From positions 15,416,290-15,480,289 of the forward strand of contig OX465110.1 in NCBI GenBank assembly GCA_949987565.1: 64,000 nt of DNA, read 5' to 3'. Origin of the DNA: Luidia sarsii. Lineage: Eukaryota > Echinodermata > Asteroidea > Paxillosida > Luidiidae. Shown here in pieces: positions 20,201-33,653 of the stretch. Position numbers and translations under genes: made by a program. The notes under the pieces were generated by a model. That model saw nothing but the letters and a program-made list of their open reading frames with translations. It did not search any database and was not told the origin of the DNA. Positions within the stretch are counted from its first letter, which is position 1. Each line of letters opens with the position of its first letter.

Positions 20201-21365
20201 CTTACGAAAGTATTTTAGTGTGCTGCACCCTTTACTCGCGACGAAATCCAAAAGCCCGCCGTCAACGGCCATGCCCCGTAATTTTAATCGGGTTCGCTAA
20301 CATGTATCAGATGTCCGTAACTGTTGCGTAACACAAGTGGCCTTGTGTGAAAGACGCTCGCCTGCCAACGTGTAGGTTCGTGGTTCGATCCCGGGGTTAT
20401 TTTTAACTTCTTTTTTTCTCAGCACGATAGTGCGGTATAAGGTGTTTAAAAAACTCCCGCAAACACCAACGTCGCATGTGGCGCATCTAGATGGGTCGCT
20501 GTGACGCTGGGACTGTCCTCTTAATCCAGGTTCGCGTCTTCGTAAAGGAACACATGCGTTTGGTCGACTCGGCGGCCAAGGTCTAGGGGCCGCTGTGTTT
20601 CCTCCCTCACATGGCGCAGGGTCTACGGGCCTATATGGATGAGGACAGGGAAGGACGTGCGGTGGACCGGTACCGAGGCCTTAAGAGCTCTAATAGATCC
20701 GTGCACACGGGGCGACCCTGGAGGCCCCGGGGATCTGAAAGCTTGGTCTGACACCGCATAACTTTTTTTCTCGCAAACTTTGATTTTTTAAGTGTTTCGT
20801 GCTCGTTTTTTCTATTCAATTTTAGCTGTTTGGTCTTCCGAAACAGCTTTTGTTTTCGTTTTTTTCTCTATACATTTTGTTTTTTTCTCCCCTTTTTTGT
20901 CCAACTGTTTCGGTCTTCCGAAACAGCTTTTGTTTTCGTTTTTTTTTTCTTTACATTTTGTTTTTTTCTCCCCTTTTTTGTCCAACTGTTTCGGTCTTCC
21001 GAAACGGCTCTTGTCTTTGTTCTGTTTTGTTTTCCTATTCAATTTTTTTCTTAGTTGTTTCGGTCTTTCAAAAACAGCTCTTGTTTTCGTTTTTTGTAAA
21101 TACCCCTTTTCACTTTTTTTTAACGTGTAAGATATCCGAAACTGTTGCGTAACACAAAGTGTCCTTGTGTGAAAGACGCTCGACTGCCAACGTGTAGGTT
21201 CGTGGTTCGATCCCGGGGGTATTTTTCACTTATTTTTTTCTCAGCACGACTGTGCTGTATAAGGTGTTTAAAAAAACTCCCGCAAACACCAACGTCGCAT
21301 GTGGCGCATCTCGATGGGTCGGTGTGATGCTGGGACTCTCCTCGTAATCCAGGTTCGCGTCTCCG
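17273..21365 (+). repeat. Array copy U3
   Basis: 4,093 bp. THAP element 17273-17887, MITE 19207-19450, first SINE 20309-20544, second SINE 21130-21365. The first minisatellite T tract is shorter than in its neighbours. TAACAAGTCTC at 18600-18610 is shared only with U4. GTTCTGGCAACC near 17980 is private. Confidence 0.96.
17535..17702 (+). pseudogene. THAP remnant in U3
   Basis: Interior-copy form, no private change noticed within the domain. Confidence 0.65.
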
Positions 21366-24300
21366 TATAGACCCGTCTTCGATGACGTCACGGTTTTGTT
21401 CATCGGCCATCTTGGAGTACACACATGAGCACGTCGTCACCGCCGTTACTAAGTCAGCTGTGCATACAAACAACTCCACATGCACGGCGGCAAGTTTTGA
21501 ACTCGTCGTAGTTGTACTACTGCTACTACTGCGTACACTATAGTATATACTAGTTGTGCCATGGAGGAATCTCTTTTTATTCCTCCGTGGTTGTATCATT
21601 GATTGGGGGTACTTGTTTTGTTGAAAGATGATTAACTTTTGCGCTGTCCTTGGCTGTTGAAGCAGGGGTGATCGTAATAAGAAATATTTTTATCGTTTAC
21701 CCGCTGTCGACAAGAGAAGGTGACGCAACTCGTACTCTTTCGCTAAAAAGATGGACGAAATGGTTGTCGCGGGTTAATTGTGTACGGATCTATTCCAGCA
21801 ATAAAGCCGAGAATGTCGAGAGAACTGTTAAAGCCGACCGTGCAGCATTCGAATTCGCCATGGTGACTAACGTAACGTTAAACGAACACAAACGTGCGAG
21901 CGAAAGCGTATGTATTTACTCCAAGATGGCGGATCTCGATGTGTCTAGTAGCAACGTGACGTCAGTAAGAAGGGTCTATAGCGCTTGTTTTGTAGTAGAT
22001 ATCTGCGTTACTATAGGCCTAAGCCTAAGATTGACAAGCTCAGTGCCAGTGAGTACTGCAGCAGTTGGCAGCGTTCAGGCAACCTAGCTAAAGGATCACC
22101 GATAGAGGGCGCCCTACACGCAAAATGACCCATAAGGGTGCAGAGCACTAAATAGAGCTCCCATCGAACACTGTAAAAAAACACCCAATTTCAAAGCCAA
22201 TTATCCCATGCCCAAAAGTCTCTCAGTTCTTGTAGCTATACTTAAAATTGTAGTTTGGAGCTTCATCTCTCAGATTCTTTTCAATTTTAGTGCTCTTAGC
22301 GGATTAGATTTTTTGCTAATTACCCGCAGAAAAAAACACCCCCAAAATGTGTAGCCGTCCAAGCCGAATTTCTGCAAGGATTTTGGGATGGACCCCTCCA
22401 CTTCCACAGCCAAATAGGGCCACATTTAAAGCCAGATATTGTCCAAATTACATACCAAAGTGAAGAGTGAACCCCAGGTTGTCTTAAGCTTCACTTGTTC
22501 TACAATGTATCAGTTAATTAACCTCCAAAGACCCCTCATTAAAAAAAAGTTGTGGGTACACAATTTATGATAATCAGCTCGGCGGAGCCATCTTGGATGG
22601 ATTGTGTGTGCTGCACCCATAACAATTATGGTACGTGCCAGATCCCCGAAGTAAGTTAGCTGACTTTGGATGCGAACAATTCAGTTCCATACTAACAAGT
22701 CTCTGGGTTCTTGTGGCTGTACCGAAAATTTAGCTTGGACCATAATATCCAAGACAAAACCAATTGGGAATGGCAAAGAAAACTGTGAATGGACCAAGAA
22801 CTGTGTCATCACTCTCACTATCTGAGCTATCCATCGTGCCCATGAGATCATAAAGGGGTACATTTCAAACTCCATTATTAGCAAAAGTTTACGATCATTT
22901 AGTTTAAATTTTTCACTGTAACTGATTCGGAAAAATGTGTATCAAAAAAATGCCATCTCATGAATATTAATGAGGCACTGAACTACCACTGAAGTTGGCA
23001 CTGATTGCCTATTAGAAATATTGTTTCAAATTGAATCGAAAAAGAAATTTGAAAAGATTACGTCATCTGGTGTCGAGTTACGTCACGCTATCTCATTGGA
23101 TGTTAAAAACAATTACCTATGAGTCACTGACGTACGATTTTCATAAAGAGAGAAAGTTCATGAAAAAATAATGATGACGTCTTCAGGTATCAAGTTACGC
23201 CAATTCAAAGAGGCATGGTTTCCCTCATAGGTTTTGTACACGTTTTTCATTTTGGTATTTCCGCAGTTTCTGATATCTTTTTGGCAGTTCATTACATCTG
23301 GGGCCAATTTCAAAGAACCGCTTAAGCGCCAAAATCTGCTGAAGCACATAAAGTCAGGGTTCGTAGGATCACCTTGCCAACTCAAACTTTGACTTTCGTT
23401 TCCCTCTAAGTAAAGAAGAGTGGAATACAAGTCAAAAGCAATTGACATCACATCGCGGTGCGGTTTGTAATCCTGCTTACACAAGGAAGACTTTTCCTGC
23501 TTAGCAGATTTTCACGCTTAAGCGGCTCTATCAAATTGGGTCCTGATTCTTAGAAGACCGTACACAGACGGTCCTGGCAGTAATTGGAAATAATGACGTG
23601 GATCAGCAAGTGTCAAGTTACGTTGCTTTAAAGAAGCCATAGGTTTACAGTTTTTTGACAACTGTATTGGGCTTATGAATAACTGAGACTGAGAGTTCTG
23701 AACTTTGGTTAAGAAAGGAGAAGGGAATAGAAATCGTATTAATTTTTTCATCTTCATTATGTTTGAAATAATAACCAAGAGTCCAAATAATTATGAGGTC
23801 ATTATATTTCATTAAAAAAATTGTCACTTTGAGTATAATTCACGTGACATGAATTTAAAGGTACCTGCTTGGAAAGAACTCGTTACTGTCACTTTATCAG
23901 CTGCCACGTAACATGGGTGTAAAGTTGTGGTTTTCCCCTTGCGGTTTAGAACACGATTTCTGTCAACCATTCAATTTTCTGCTTCCCTCAATCTATATGA
24001 TATCCGAATTTGTACCGTTCGATCAATGATCATCAGCTTCGGGTGGTCTTCAATAATAATGTGTCAGTGTAATGCGTCACTTGACATTAAAGCTGCATCA
24101 TTTTAACTGGGAAGAGTTATCGTATTGTACATGTTGCTTCAGGTTGAAACTTTGCTTGAGTTGAGAATCGACAATATTAAAGGTAAAATTTAACTGACAT
24201 GACATGATTTTCACGTCAAACCTCACTAACATTTTCACTTGAACAATTTTGTACATGCATGCCATTGTACTGCGCCATGCATAATAATTATGGCTTACGA

Positions 24301-25460
24301 AAGTATTTTAGTGTGCTGCACCCTTTACTCGCGACGAAATCCAAAAGCCCGCCGTCAACGGCCATGCCCCGTAATTTTAATCGGGTTCGCTAACATGTAT
24401 CAGATGTCCGTAACTGTTGCGTAACACAAGTGGCCTTGTGTGAAAGACGCTCGCCTGCCAACGTGTAGGTTCTTGGTTCGATCCCGGGGTTATTTTTAAC
24501 TTCTTTTTTTCTCAGCACGATAGTGCGGTATAAGGTGTTTAAAAAACTCCCGCAAACACCGACGTCGCATGTGGCGCATCTAGATGGGTCGCTGTGACGC
24601 TGGGACTGTCCTCTTAATCCAGGTTCGCGTCTTCGTAAAGGAACACATGCGTTTGGTCGACTCGGCGGCCAAGGTCTAGGGGCCGCTGTGTTTCCTCCCT
24701 CACATGGCGCAGGGTCTACGGGCCTATATGGATGAGGACAGGGAAGGACGTGCGGTGGACCGATACCGAGGCCTTAAGAGCTCTAATAGATCCGTGCACA
24801 CGGGGCGACCCTGGAGGCCCCGGGGATCTGAAAGCTTGGTCTGACACCGCATAACTTTTTTTCTCGCAAACTTTGATTTTTTAAGTGTTTCGTGCTCGTT
24901 TTTTCTATTCAATTTTAGCTGTTTGGTCTTCCGAAACAGCTTTTGTTTTCGTTTTTTTTTCTCTATACATTTTGTTTTTTTCTCCCCTTTTTTGTCCAAC
25001 TGTTTCGGTCTTCCGAAACAGCTTTTGTTTTCGTTTTTTTTTTCTTTACATTTTGTTTTTTTCTCCCCTTTTTTGTCCAACTGTTTCGGTCTTCCGAAAC
25101 GGCTCTTGTCTTTGTTCTGTTTTGTTTTCCTATTCAATTTTTTTCTTAGTTGTTTCGGTCTTTCAAAAACAGCTCTTGTTTTCGTTTTTTGTAAATACCC
25201 CTTTTCACTTTTTTTTAACGTGTAAGATATCCGAAACTGTTGCGTAACACAAAGTGTCCTTGTGTGAAAGACGCTCGACTGCCAACGTGTAGGTTCGTGG
25301 TTCGATCCCGGGGGTATTTTTCACTTATTTTTTTCTCAGCACGACTGTGCTGTATAAGGTGTTTAAAAAAACTCCCGCAAACACCAACGTCGCATGTGGC
25401 GCATCTCGATGGGTCGGTGTGATGCTGGGACTCTCCTCGTAATCCAGGTTCGCGTCTCCG
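21366..25460 (+). repeat. Array copy U4
   Basis: 4,095 bp. THAP element 21366-21980, MITE 23300-23543, first SINE 24402-24637, second SINE 25225-25460. It carries TTCTTGG (24473), CACCGACG (24561) and CCGATACC (24763), three variants otherwise seen only in U0 and each exactly 16,384 bp from its U0 counterpart. Confidence 0.96.
21628..21795 (+). pseudogene. THAP remnant in U4
   Basis: Interior-copy form, no private change noticed within the domain. Confidence 0.65.
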
Positions 25461-28400
25461 TATAGACCCGTCTTCGATGACGTCACGGTTTTGTTCATCG
25501 GCCATCTTGGAGTACACACATGAGCACGTCGTCACCGCCGTTACTAAGTCAGCTGTGCATACAAACAACTCCACATGCACGGCGGCAAGTTTTGAACTCG
25601 TCGTAGTTGTACTACTGCTACTACTGCGTACACTATAGTATATACTAGTTGTGCCATGGAGGAATCTCTTTTTATTCCTCCGTGGTTGTATCATTGATTG
25701 GGGGTACTTGTTTTGTTGAAAGATGATTAACTTTTGCGCTGTCCTTGGCTGTTGAAGCAGGGGTGATCGTAATAAGAAATATTTTTATCGTTTACCCGCT
25801 GTCGACAAGAGAAGGTGACGCAACTCGTACTCTTTCGCTAAAAAGATGGACGAAATGGTTGTCGCGGGTTAATTGTGTACGGATCTATTCCAGCAATAAA
25901 GCCGAGAATGTCGAGAGAACTGTTAAAGCCGACCGTGCAGCATTCGAATTCGCCATGGTGACTAACGTAACGTTAAACGAACACAAACGTGCGAGCGAAA
26001 GCGTATGTATTTACTCCAAGATGGCGGATCTCGATGTGTCTAGTAGCAACGTGACGTCAGTAAGAAGGGTCTATAGCGCTTGTTTTGTAGTAGATATCTG
26101 CGTTACTATAGGCCTAAGCCTAAGATTGACAAGCTCAGTGCCAGTGAGTACTGCAGCAGTTGGCAGCGTTCAGGCAACCTAGCTAAAGGATCACCGATAG
26201 AGGGCGCCCTACACGCAAAATGACCCATAAGGGTGCAGAGCACTAAATAGAGCTCCCATCGAACACTGTAAAAAAACACCCAATTTCAAAGCCAATTATC
26301 CCATGCCCAAAAGTCTCTCAGTTCTTGTAGCTATACTTAAAATTTCAGTTTGGAGCTTCATCTCTCAGATTCTTTTCAATTTTAGTGCTCTTAGCGGATT
26401 AGATTTTTTGCTAATTACCCGCAGAAAAAAACACCCCCAAAATGTGTAGCCGTCCAAGCCGAATTTCTGCAAGGATTTTGGGATGGACCCCTCCACTTCC
26501 ACAGCCAAATAGGGCCACATTTAAAGCCAGATATTGTCCAAATTACATACCAAAGTGAAGAGTGAACCCCAGGTTGTCTTAAGCTTCACTTGTTCTACAA
26601 TGTATCAGTTAATTAACCTCCAAAGACCCCTCATTAAAAAAAAGTTGTGGGTACACAATTTATGATAATCAGCTCGGCGGAGCCATCTTGGATGGATTGT
26701 GTGTGCTGCACCCATAACAATTATGGTACGTGCCAGATCCCCGAAGTAAGTTAGCTGACTTTGGATGCGAACAATTCAGTTCCATACTAAAAAGTCTCTG
26801 GGTTCTTGTGGCTGTACCGAAAATTTAGCTTGGACCATAATATCCAAGACAAAACCAATTGGGAATGGCAAAGAAAACTGTGAATGGACCAAGAACTGTG
26901 TCATCACTCTCACTATCTGAGCTATCCATCGTGCCCATGAGATCATAAAGGGGTACATTTCAAACTCCATTATTAGCAAAAGTTTACGATCATTTAGTTT
27001 AAATTTTTCACTGTAACTGATTCGGAAAAATGTGTATCAAAAAAATGCCATCTCATGAATATTAATGAGGCACTGAACTACCACTGAAGTTGGCACTGAT
27101 TGCCTATTAGAAATATTGTTTCAAATTGAATCGAAAAAGAAATTTGAAAAGATTACGTCATCTGGTGTCGAGTTACGTCACGCTATCTCATTGGATGTTA
27201 AAAACAATTACCTATGAGTCACTGACGTACGATTTTCATAAAGAGAGAAAGTTCATGAAAAAATAATGATGACGTCTTCAGGTATCAAGTTACGCCAATT
27301 CAAAGAGGCATGGTTTCCCTCATAGGTTTTGTACACGTTTTTCATTTTGGTATTTCGGCAGTTTCTGATATCTTTTTGGCAGTTCATTACATCTGGGGCC
27401 AATTTCAAAGAACCGCTTAAGCGCCAAAATCTGCTGAAGCACATAAAGTCAGGGTTCGTAGGATCACCTTGCCAACTCAAACTTTGACTTTCGTTTCCCT
27501 CTAAGTAAAGAAGAGTGGAATACAAGTCAAAAGCAATTGACATCACATCGCGGTGCGGTTTGTAATCCTGCTTACACAAGGAAGACTTTTCCTGCTTAGC
27601 AGATTTTCACGCTTAAGCGGCTCTATCAAATTGGGTCCTGATTCTTAGAAGACCGTACACAGACGGTCCTGGCAGTAATTGGAAATAATGACGTGGATCA
27701 GCAAGTGTCAAGTTACGTTGCTTTAAAGAAGCCATAGGTTTACAGTTTTTTGACAACTGTATTGGGCTTATGAATAACTGAGACTGAGAGTTCTGAACTT
27801 TGGTTAAGAAAGGAGAAGGGAATAGAAATCGTATTAATTTTTTCATCTTCATTATGTTTGAAATAATAACCAAGAGTCCAAATAATTATGAGGTCATTAT
27901 ATTTCATTAAAAAAATTGTCACTTTGAGTATAATTCACGTGACATGAATTTAAAGGTACCTGCTTGGAAAGAACTCGTTACTGTCACTTTATCAGCTGCC
28001 ACGTAACATGGGTGTAAAGTTGTGGTTTTCCCCTTGCGGTTTAGAACACGATTTCTGTCAACCATTCAATTTTCTGCTTCCCTCAATCTATATGATATCC
28101 GAATTTGTACCGTTCGATCAATGATCATCAGCTTCGGGTGGTCTTCAATAATAATGTGTCAGTGTAATGCGTCACTTGACATTAAAGCTGCATCATTTTA
28201 ACTGGGAAGAGTTATCGTATTGTACATGTTGCTTCAGGTTGAAACTTTGCTTGAGTTGAGAATCGACAATATTAAAGGTAAAATTTAACTGACATGACAT
28301 GATTTTCACGTCAAACCTCACTAACATTTTCACTTGAACAATTTTGTACATGCATGCCATTGTACTGCGCCATGCATAATAATTATGGCTTACGAAAGTA

Positions 28401-29556
28401 TTTTAGTGTGCTGCACCCTTTACTCGCGACGAAATCCAAAAGCCCGCCGTCAACGGCCATGCCCCGTAATTTTAATCGGGTTCGCTAACATGTATCAGAT
28501 GTCCGTAACTGTTGCGTAACACAAGTGGCCTTGTGTGAAAGACGCTCGCCTGCCAACGTGTAGGTTCGTGGTTCGATCCCGGGGGTATTTTTAACTTCTT
28601 TTTTTCTCAGCACGATAGTGCGGTATAAGGTGTTTAAAAAACTCCCGCAAACACCAACGTCGCATGTGGCGCATCTAGATGGGTCGCTGTGACGCTGGGA
28701 CTGTCCTCTTAATCCAGGTTCGCGTCTTCGTAAAGGAACACATGCGTTTGGTCGACTCGGCGGCCAAGGTCTAGGGGCCGCTGTGTTTCCTCCCTCACAT
28801 GGCGCAGGGTCTACGGGCCTATATGGATGAGGACAGGGAAGGACGTGCGGTGGACCGGTACCGAGGCCTTAAGAGCTCTAATAGATCCGTGCACACGGGG
28901 CGACCCTGGAGGCCCCGGGGATCTGAAAGCTTGATCTGACACCGCATAACTTTTTTTCTCGCAAACTTTGATTTTTTAAGTGTTTCGTGCTCGTTTTTTC
29001 TATTCATTTTTAGCTGTTTGGTCTTCCGAAACAGCTTTTGTTTTCGTTTTTTTTTCTCTATACATTTTGTTTTTTTCTCTCCTTTTTTGTCCAACTGTTT
29101 CGGTCTTCCGAAACAGCTTTTGTTTTCGTTTTTTTTTTCTTTACATTTTGTTTTTTTCTCCCCTTTTTTGTCCAACTGTTTCGGTCTTCCGAAACGGCTC
29201 TTGTCTTTGTTCTGTTTTGTTTTCCTATTCAATTTTTTTCTTAGTTGTTTCGGTCTTTCAAAAACAGCTCTTGTTTTCGTTTTTTGTAAATACCCCTTTT
29301 CACTTTTTTTTTAACGTGTAAGATATCCGAAACTGTTGCGTAACACAAAGTGTCCTTGTGTGAAAGACGCTCGACTGCCAACGTGTAGGTTCGTGGTTCG
29401 ATCCCGGGGGTATTTTTCACTTATTTTTTTCTCAGCACGACTGTGCTGTATAAGGTGTTTAAAAAAACTCCCGCAAACACCAACGTCGCATGTGGCGCAT
29501 CTCGATGGGTCGGTGTGATGCTGGGACTCTCCTCGTAATCCAGGTTCGCGTCTCCG
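25461..29556 (+). repeat. Array copy U5
   Basis: 4,096 bp. THAP element 25461-26075, MITE 27395-27638, first SINE 28497-28732, second SINE 29321-29556. It shares TTTCAG (26343-26348) and TCGGCAG (27355-27361) with U1, again at a 16,384-bp offset. Confidence 0.96.
25723..25890 (+). pseudogene. THAP remnant in U5
   Basis: Interior-copy form, no private change noticed within the domain. Confidence 0.65.
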
Positions 29557-32500
29557 TATAGACCCGTCTTCGATGACGTCACGGTTTTGTTCATCGGCCA
29601 TCTTGGAGTACACACATGAGCACGTCGTCACCGCCGTTACTAAGTCAGCTGTGCATACAAACAACTCCACATGCACGGCGGCAAGTTTTGAACTCGTCGT
29701 AGTTGTACTACTGCTACTACTGCGTACACTATAGTATATACTAGTTGTGCCATGGAGGAATCTCTTTTTATTCCTCCGTGGTTGTATCATTGATTGGGGG
29801 TACTTGTTTTGTTGAAAGATTATTAACTTTTGCGCTGTCCTTGGCTGTTGAAGCAGGGGTGATCGTAATAAGAAATATTTTTATCGTTTACCCGCTGTCG
29901 ACAAGAGAAGGTGACGCAACTCGTACTCTTTCGCTAAAAAGATGGACGAAATGGTTGTCGCGGGTTAATTGTGTACGGATCTATTCCAGCAATAAAGCCG
30001 AGAATGTCGAGAGAACTGTTAAAGCCGACCGTGCAGCATTCGAATTCGCCATGGTGACTAACGTAACGTTAAACGAACACAAACGTGCGAGCGAAAGCGT
30101 ATGTATTTACTCCAAGATGGCGGATCTCGATGTGTCTAGTAGCAACGTGACGTCAGTAAGAAGGGTCTATAGCGCTTGTTTTGTAGTAGATATCTGCGTT
30201 ACTATAGGCCTAAGCCTAAGATTGACAAGCTCAGTGCCAGTGAGTACTGCAGCAGTTGGCAGCGTTCAGGCAACCTAGCTAAAGGATCACCGATAGAGGG
30301 CGCCCTACACGCAAAATGACCCATAAGGGTGCAGAGCACTAAATAGAGCTCCCATCGAACACTGTAAAAAAACACCCACTTTCAAAGCCAATTATCCCAT
30401 GCCCAGAAGTCTCTCAGTTCTTGTAGCTATACTTAAAATTGTAGTTTGGAGCTTCATCTCTCAGATTCTTTTCAATTTTAGTGCTCTTAGCGGATTAGAT
30501 TTTTTGCTAATTACCCGCAGAAAAAAACACCCCCTAAATGTGTAGCCGTCCAAGCCGAATTTCTGCAAGGATTTTGGGATGGACCCCTCCACTTCCACAG
30601 CCAAATAGGGCCACATTTAAAGCCAGATATTGTCCAAATTACATACCAAAGTGAAGAGTGAACCCCCAGGTTGTCTTAAGCTTCACTTGTTCTACAATGT
30701 ATCAGTTAATTAACCTCCAAAGACCCCTCATTAAAAAAAAGTTGTGGGTACACAATTTATGATAATCAGCTCGGCGGAGCCATCTTGGATGGATTGTGTG
30801 TGCTGCACCCATAACAATTATGGTACGTGCCAGATCCCCGAAGTATGTTAGCTGACTTTGGATGCGAACAATTCAGTTCCATACTAAAAAGTCTCTGGGT
30901 TCTTGTGGCTGTACCGAAAATTTAGCTTGGACCATAATATCCAAGACAAAACCAACTGGGAATGGCAAAGAAAACTGTGAATGGACCAAGAACTGTGTCA
31001 TCACTCTCACTATCTGAGCTATCCATCGTGCCCATGAGATCATAAAGGGGTACATTTCAAACTCCATTATTAGCAAAAGTTTAGGATCATTTAGTTTAAA
31101 TTTTTCACTGTAACTCATTCGGAAAAATGTGTATCAAAAAAATGCCATCTCATGAATATTAATGAGGCACTGAACTACCACTGAAGTTGGCACTGATTGC
31201 CTATTAGAAATATTGTTTCAAATTGAATCGAAAAAGAAATTTGAAAAGATTACGTCATCTGGTGTCGAGTTACGTCACGCTATCTCATTGGATGTTAAAA
31301 ACAATTACCTATGAGTCACTGACGTACGATTTTCATAAAGAGAGAAAGTTCATGAAAAAATAATGATGACGTCTTCAGGTATCAAGTTACGCCAATTCAA
31401 AGAGGCATGGTTTCCCTCATAGGTTTTGTACACGTTTTTCATTTTGGTATTTCCGCAGTTTCTGATATCTTTTTGGCAGTTCATTACATCTGGGGCCAAT
31501 TTCAAAGAACCGCTTAAGCGCCAAAATCTGCTGAAGCACATAAAGTCAGGGTTCGTAGGATCACCTTGCCAACTCAAACTTTGACTTTCGTTTCCCTCTA
31601 AGTAAAGAAGAGTGGAATACAAGTCAAAAGCAATTGACATCACATCGCGGTGCGGTTTGTAATCCTGCTTACACAAGGAAGACTTTTCCTGCTTAGCAGA
31701 TTTTCACGCTTAAGCGGCTCTATCAAATTGGGTCCTGATTCTTAGAAGACCGTACACAGACGGTCCTGGCAGTAATTGGAAATAATGACGTGGATCAGCA
31801 AGTGTCAAGTTACGTTGCTTTAAAGAAGCCATAGGTTTACAGTTTTTTGACAACTGTATTGGGCTTATGAATAACTGAGACTGAGAGTTCTGAACTTTGG
31901 TTAAGAAAGGAGAAGGGAATAGAAATCGTATTAATTTTTTCATCTTCATTATGTTTGAAATAATAACCAAGAGTCCAAATAATTATGAGGTCATTATATT
32001 TCATTAAAAAAATTGTCACTTTGAGTATAATTCACGTGACATGAATTTAAAGGTACCTGCTTGGAAAGAACTCGTTACTGTCACTTTATCAGCTGCCACG
32101 TAACATGGGTGTAAAGTTGTGGTTTTCCCCTTGCGGTTTAGAACACGATTTCTGTCAACCATTCAATTTTCTGCTTCCCTCAATCTATATGATATCCGAA
32201 TTTGTACCGTTCGATCAATGATCATCAGCTTCGGGTGGTCTTCAATAATAATGTGTCAGTGTAATGCGTCACTTGACATTAAAGCTGCATCATTTTAACT
32301 GGGAAGAGTTATCGTATTGTACATGTTGCTTCAGGTTGAAACTTTGCTTGAGTTGAGAATCGACAATATTAAAGGTAAAATTTAACTGACATGACATGAT
32401 TTTCACGTCAAACCTCACTAACATTTTCACTTGAACAATTTTGTACATGCATGCCATTGTACTGCGACATGCATAATAATTATGGCTTACGAAGGTATTT

Positions 32501-33653
32501 TAGTGTGCTGCACCCTTTACTCGCGACGAAATCCAAAAGCCCGCCGTCAACGGGCATGCCCCGTAATTTTAATCGGGTTCGCTAACATGTATCAGATGTC
32601 CGTAACTGTTGCGTAACACAAGTGGCCTTGTGTGAAAGACGCTCGCCTGCCAACGTGTAGGTTCGTGGTTCGATCCCGGGGTTATTTTTAACTTCTTTTT
32701 TTCTCAGCACGATAGTGCGGTATAAGGTGTTTAAAAAACTCCCGCAAACACCAACGTCGCATGTGGCGCATCTAGATGGGTCGCTGTGACGCTGGGACTG
32801 TCCTCTTAATCCAGGTTCGCGTCTTCGTAAAGGAACACATGCGTTTGGTCGACTCGGCGGCCAAGGTCTAGGGGCCGCTGTGTTTCCTCCCTCACATGGC
32901 GCAGGGTCTACGGGCCTATATGGATGAGGACAGGGAAGGACGTGCGGTGGACCGGTACCGAGGCCTTAAGAGCTCTAATAGATCCGTGCACACGGGGCGA
33001 CCCTGGAGGCCCCGGGGATCTGAAAGCTTGGTCTGACACCGCATAACTTTTTTTCTCGCAAACTTTGATTTTTTAAGTGTTTCGTGCTCGTTTTTTCTAT
33101 TCATTTTTAGCTGTTTGGTCTTCCGAAACAGCTTTTGTTTTCGTTTTTTTTTCTCTATACATTTTGTTTTTTTCTCCCCTTTTTTGTCCAACTGTTTCGG
33201 TCTTCCGAAACAGCTTTTGTTTTCGTTTTTTTTTTCTTTACATTTTGTTTTTTTCTCCCCTTTTTTGTCCAACTGTTTCGGTCTTCCGAAACGGCTCTTG
33301 TCTTTGTTCTGTTTTGTTTTCCTATTCAATTTTTTTCTTAGTTGTTTCGGTCTTTCAAAAACAGCTCTTGTTTTCGTTTTTTGTAAATACCCCTTTTCAC
33401 TTTTTTTTTAACGTGTAAGATATCCGAAACTGTTGCGTAACACAAAGTGTCCTTGTGTGAAAGACGCTCGACTGCCAACGTGTAGGTTCGTGGTTCGATC
33501 CCGGGGGTATTTTTCACTTATTTTTTTCTCAGCACGACTGTGCTGTATAAGGTGTTTAAAAAAACTCCCGCAAACACCAACGTCGCATGTGGCGCATCTC
33601 GATGGGTCGGTGTGATGCTGGGACTCTCCTCGTAATCCAGGTTCGCGTCTCCG
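29557..33653 (+). repeat. Array copy U6
   Basis: 4,097 bp. THAP element 29557-30171, MITE 31492-31735, first SINE 32594-32829, second SINE 33418-33653. Private changes include CCCCCTAAATG, GTATGTTAGC and TTTAGGATC. It shares the lost THAP start codon with U7. Confidence 0.96.
29819..29986 (+). pseudogene. THAP remnant in U6, start codon lost
   Basis: The ATG of the domain is ATT here (AAAGATTATTAAC). As a side effect a chance frame of 177 codons opens through the region at 29745-30278. Confidence 0.65.
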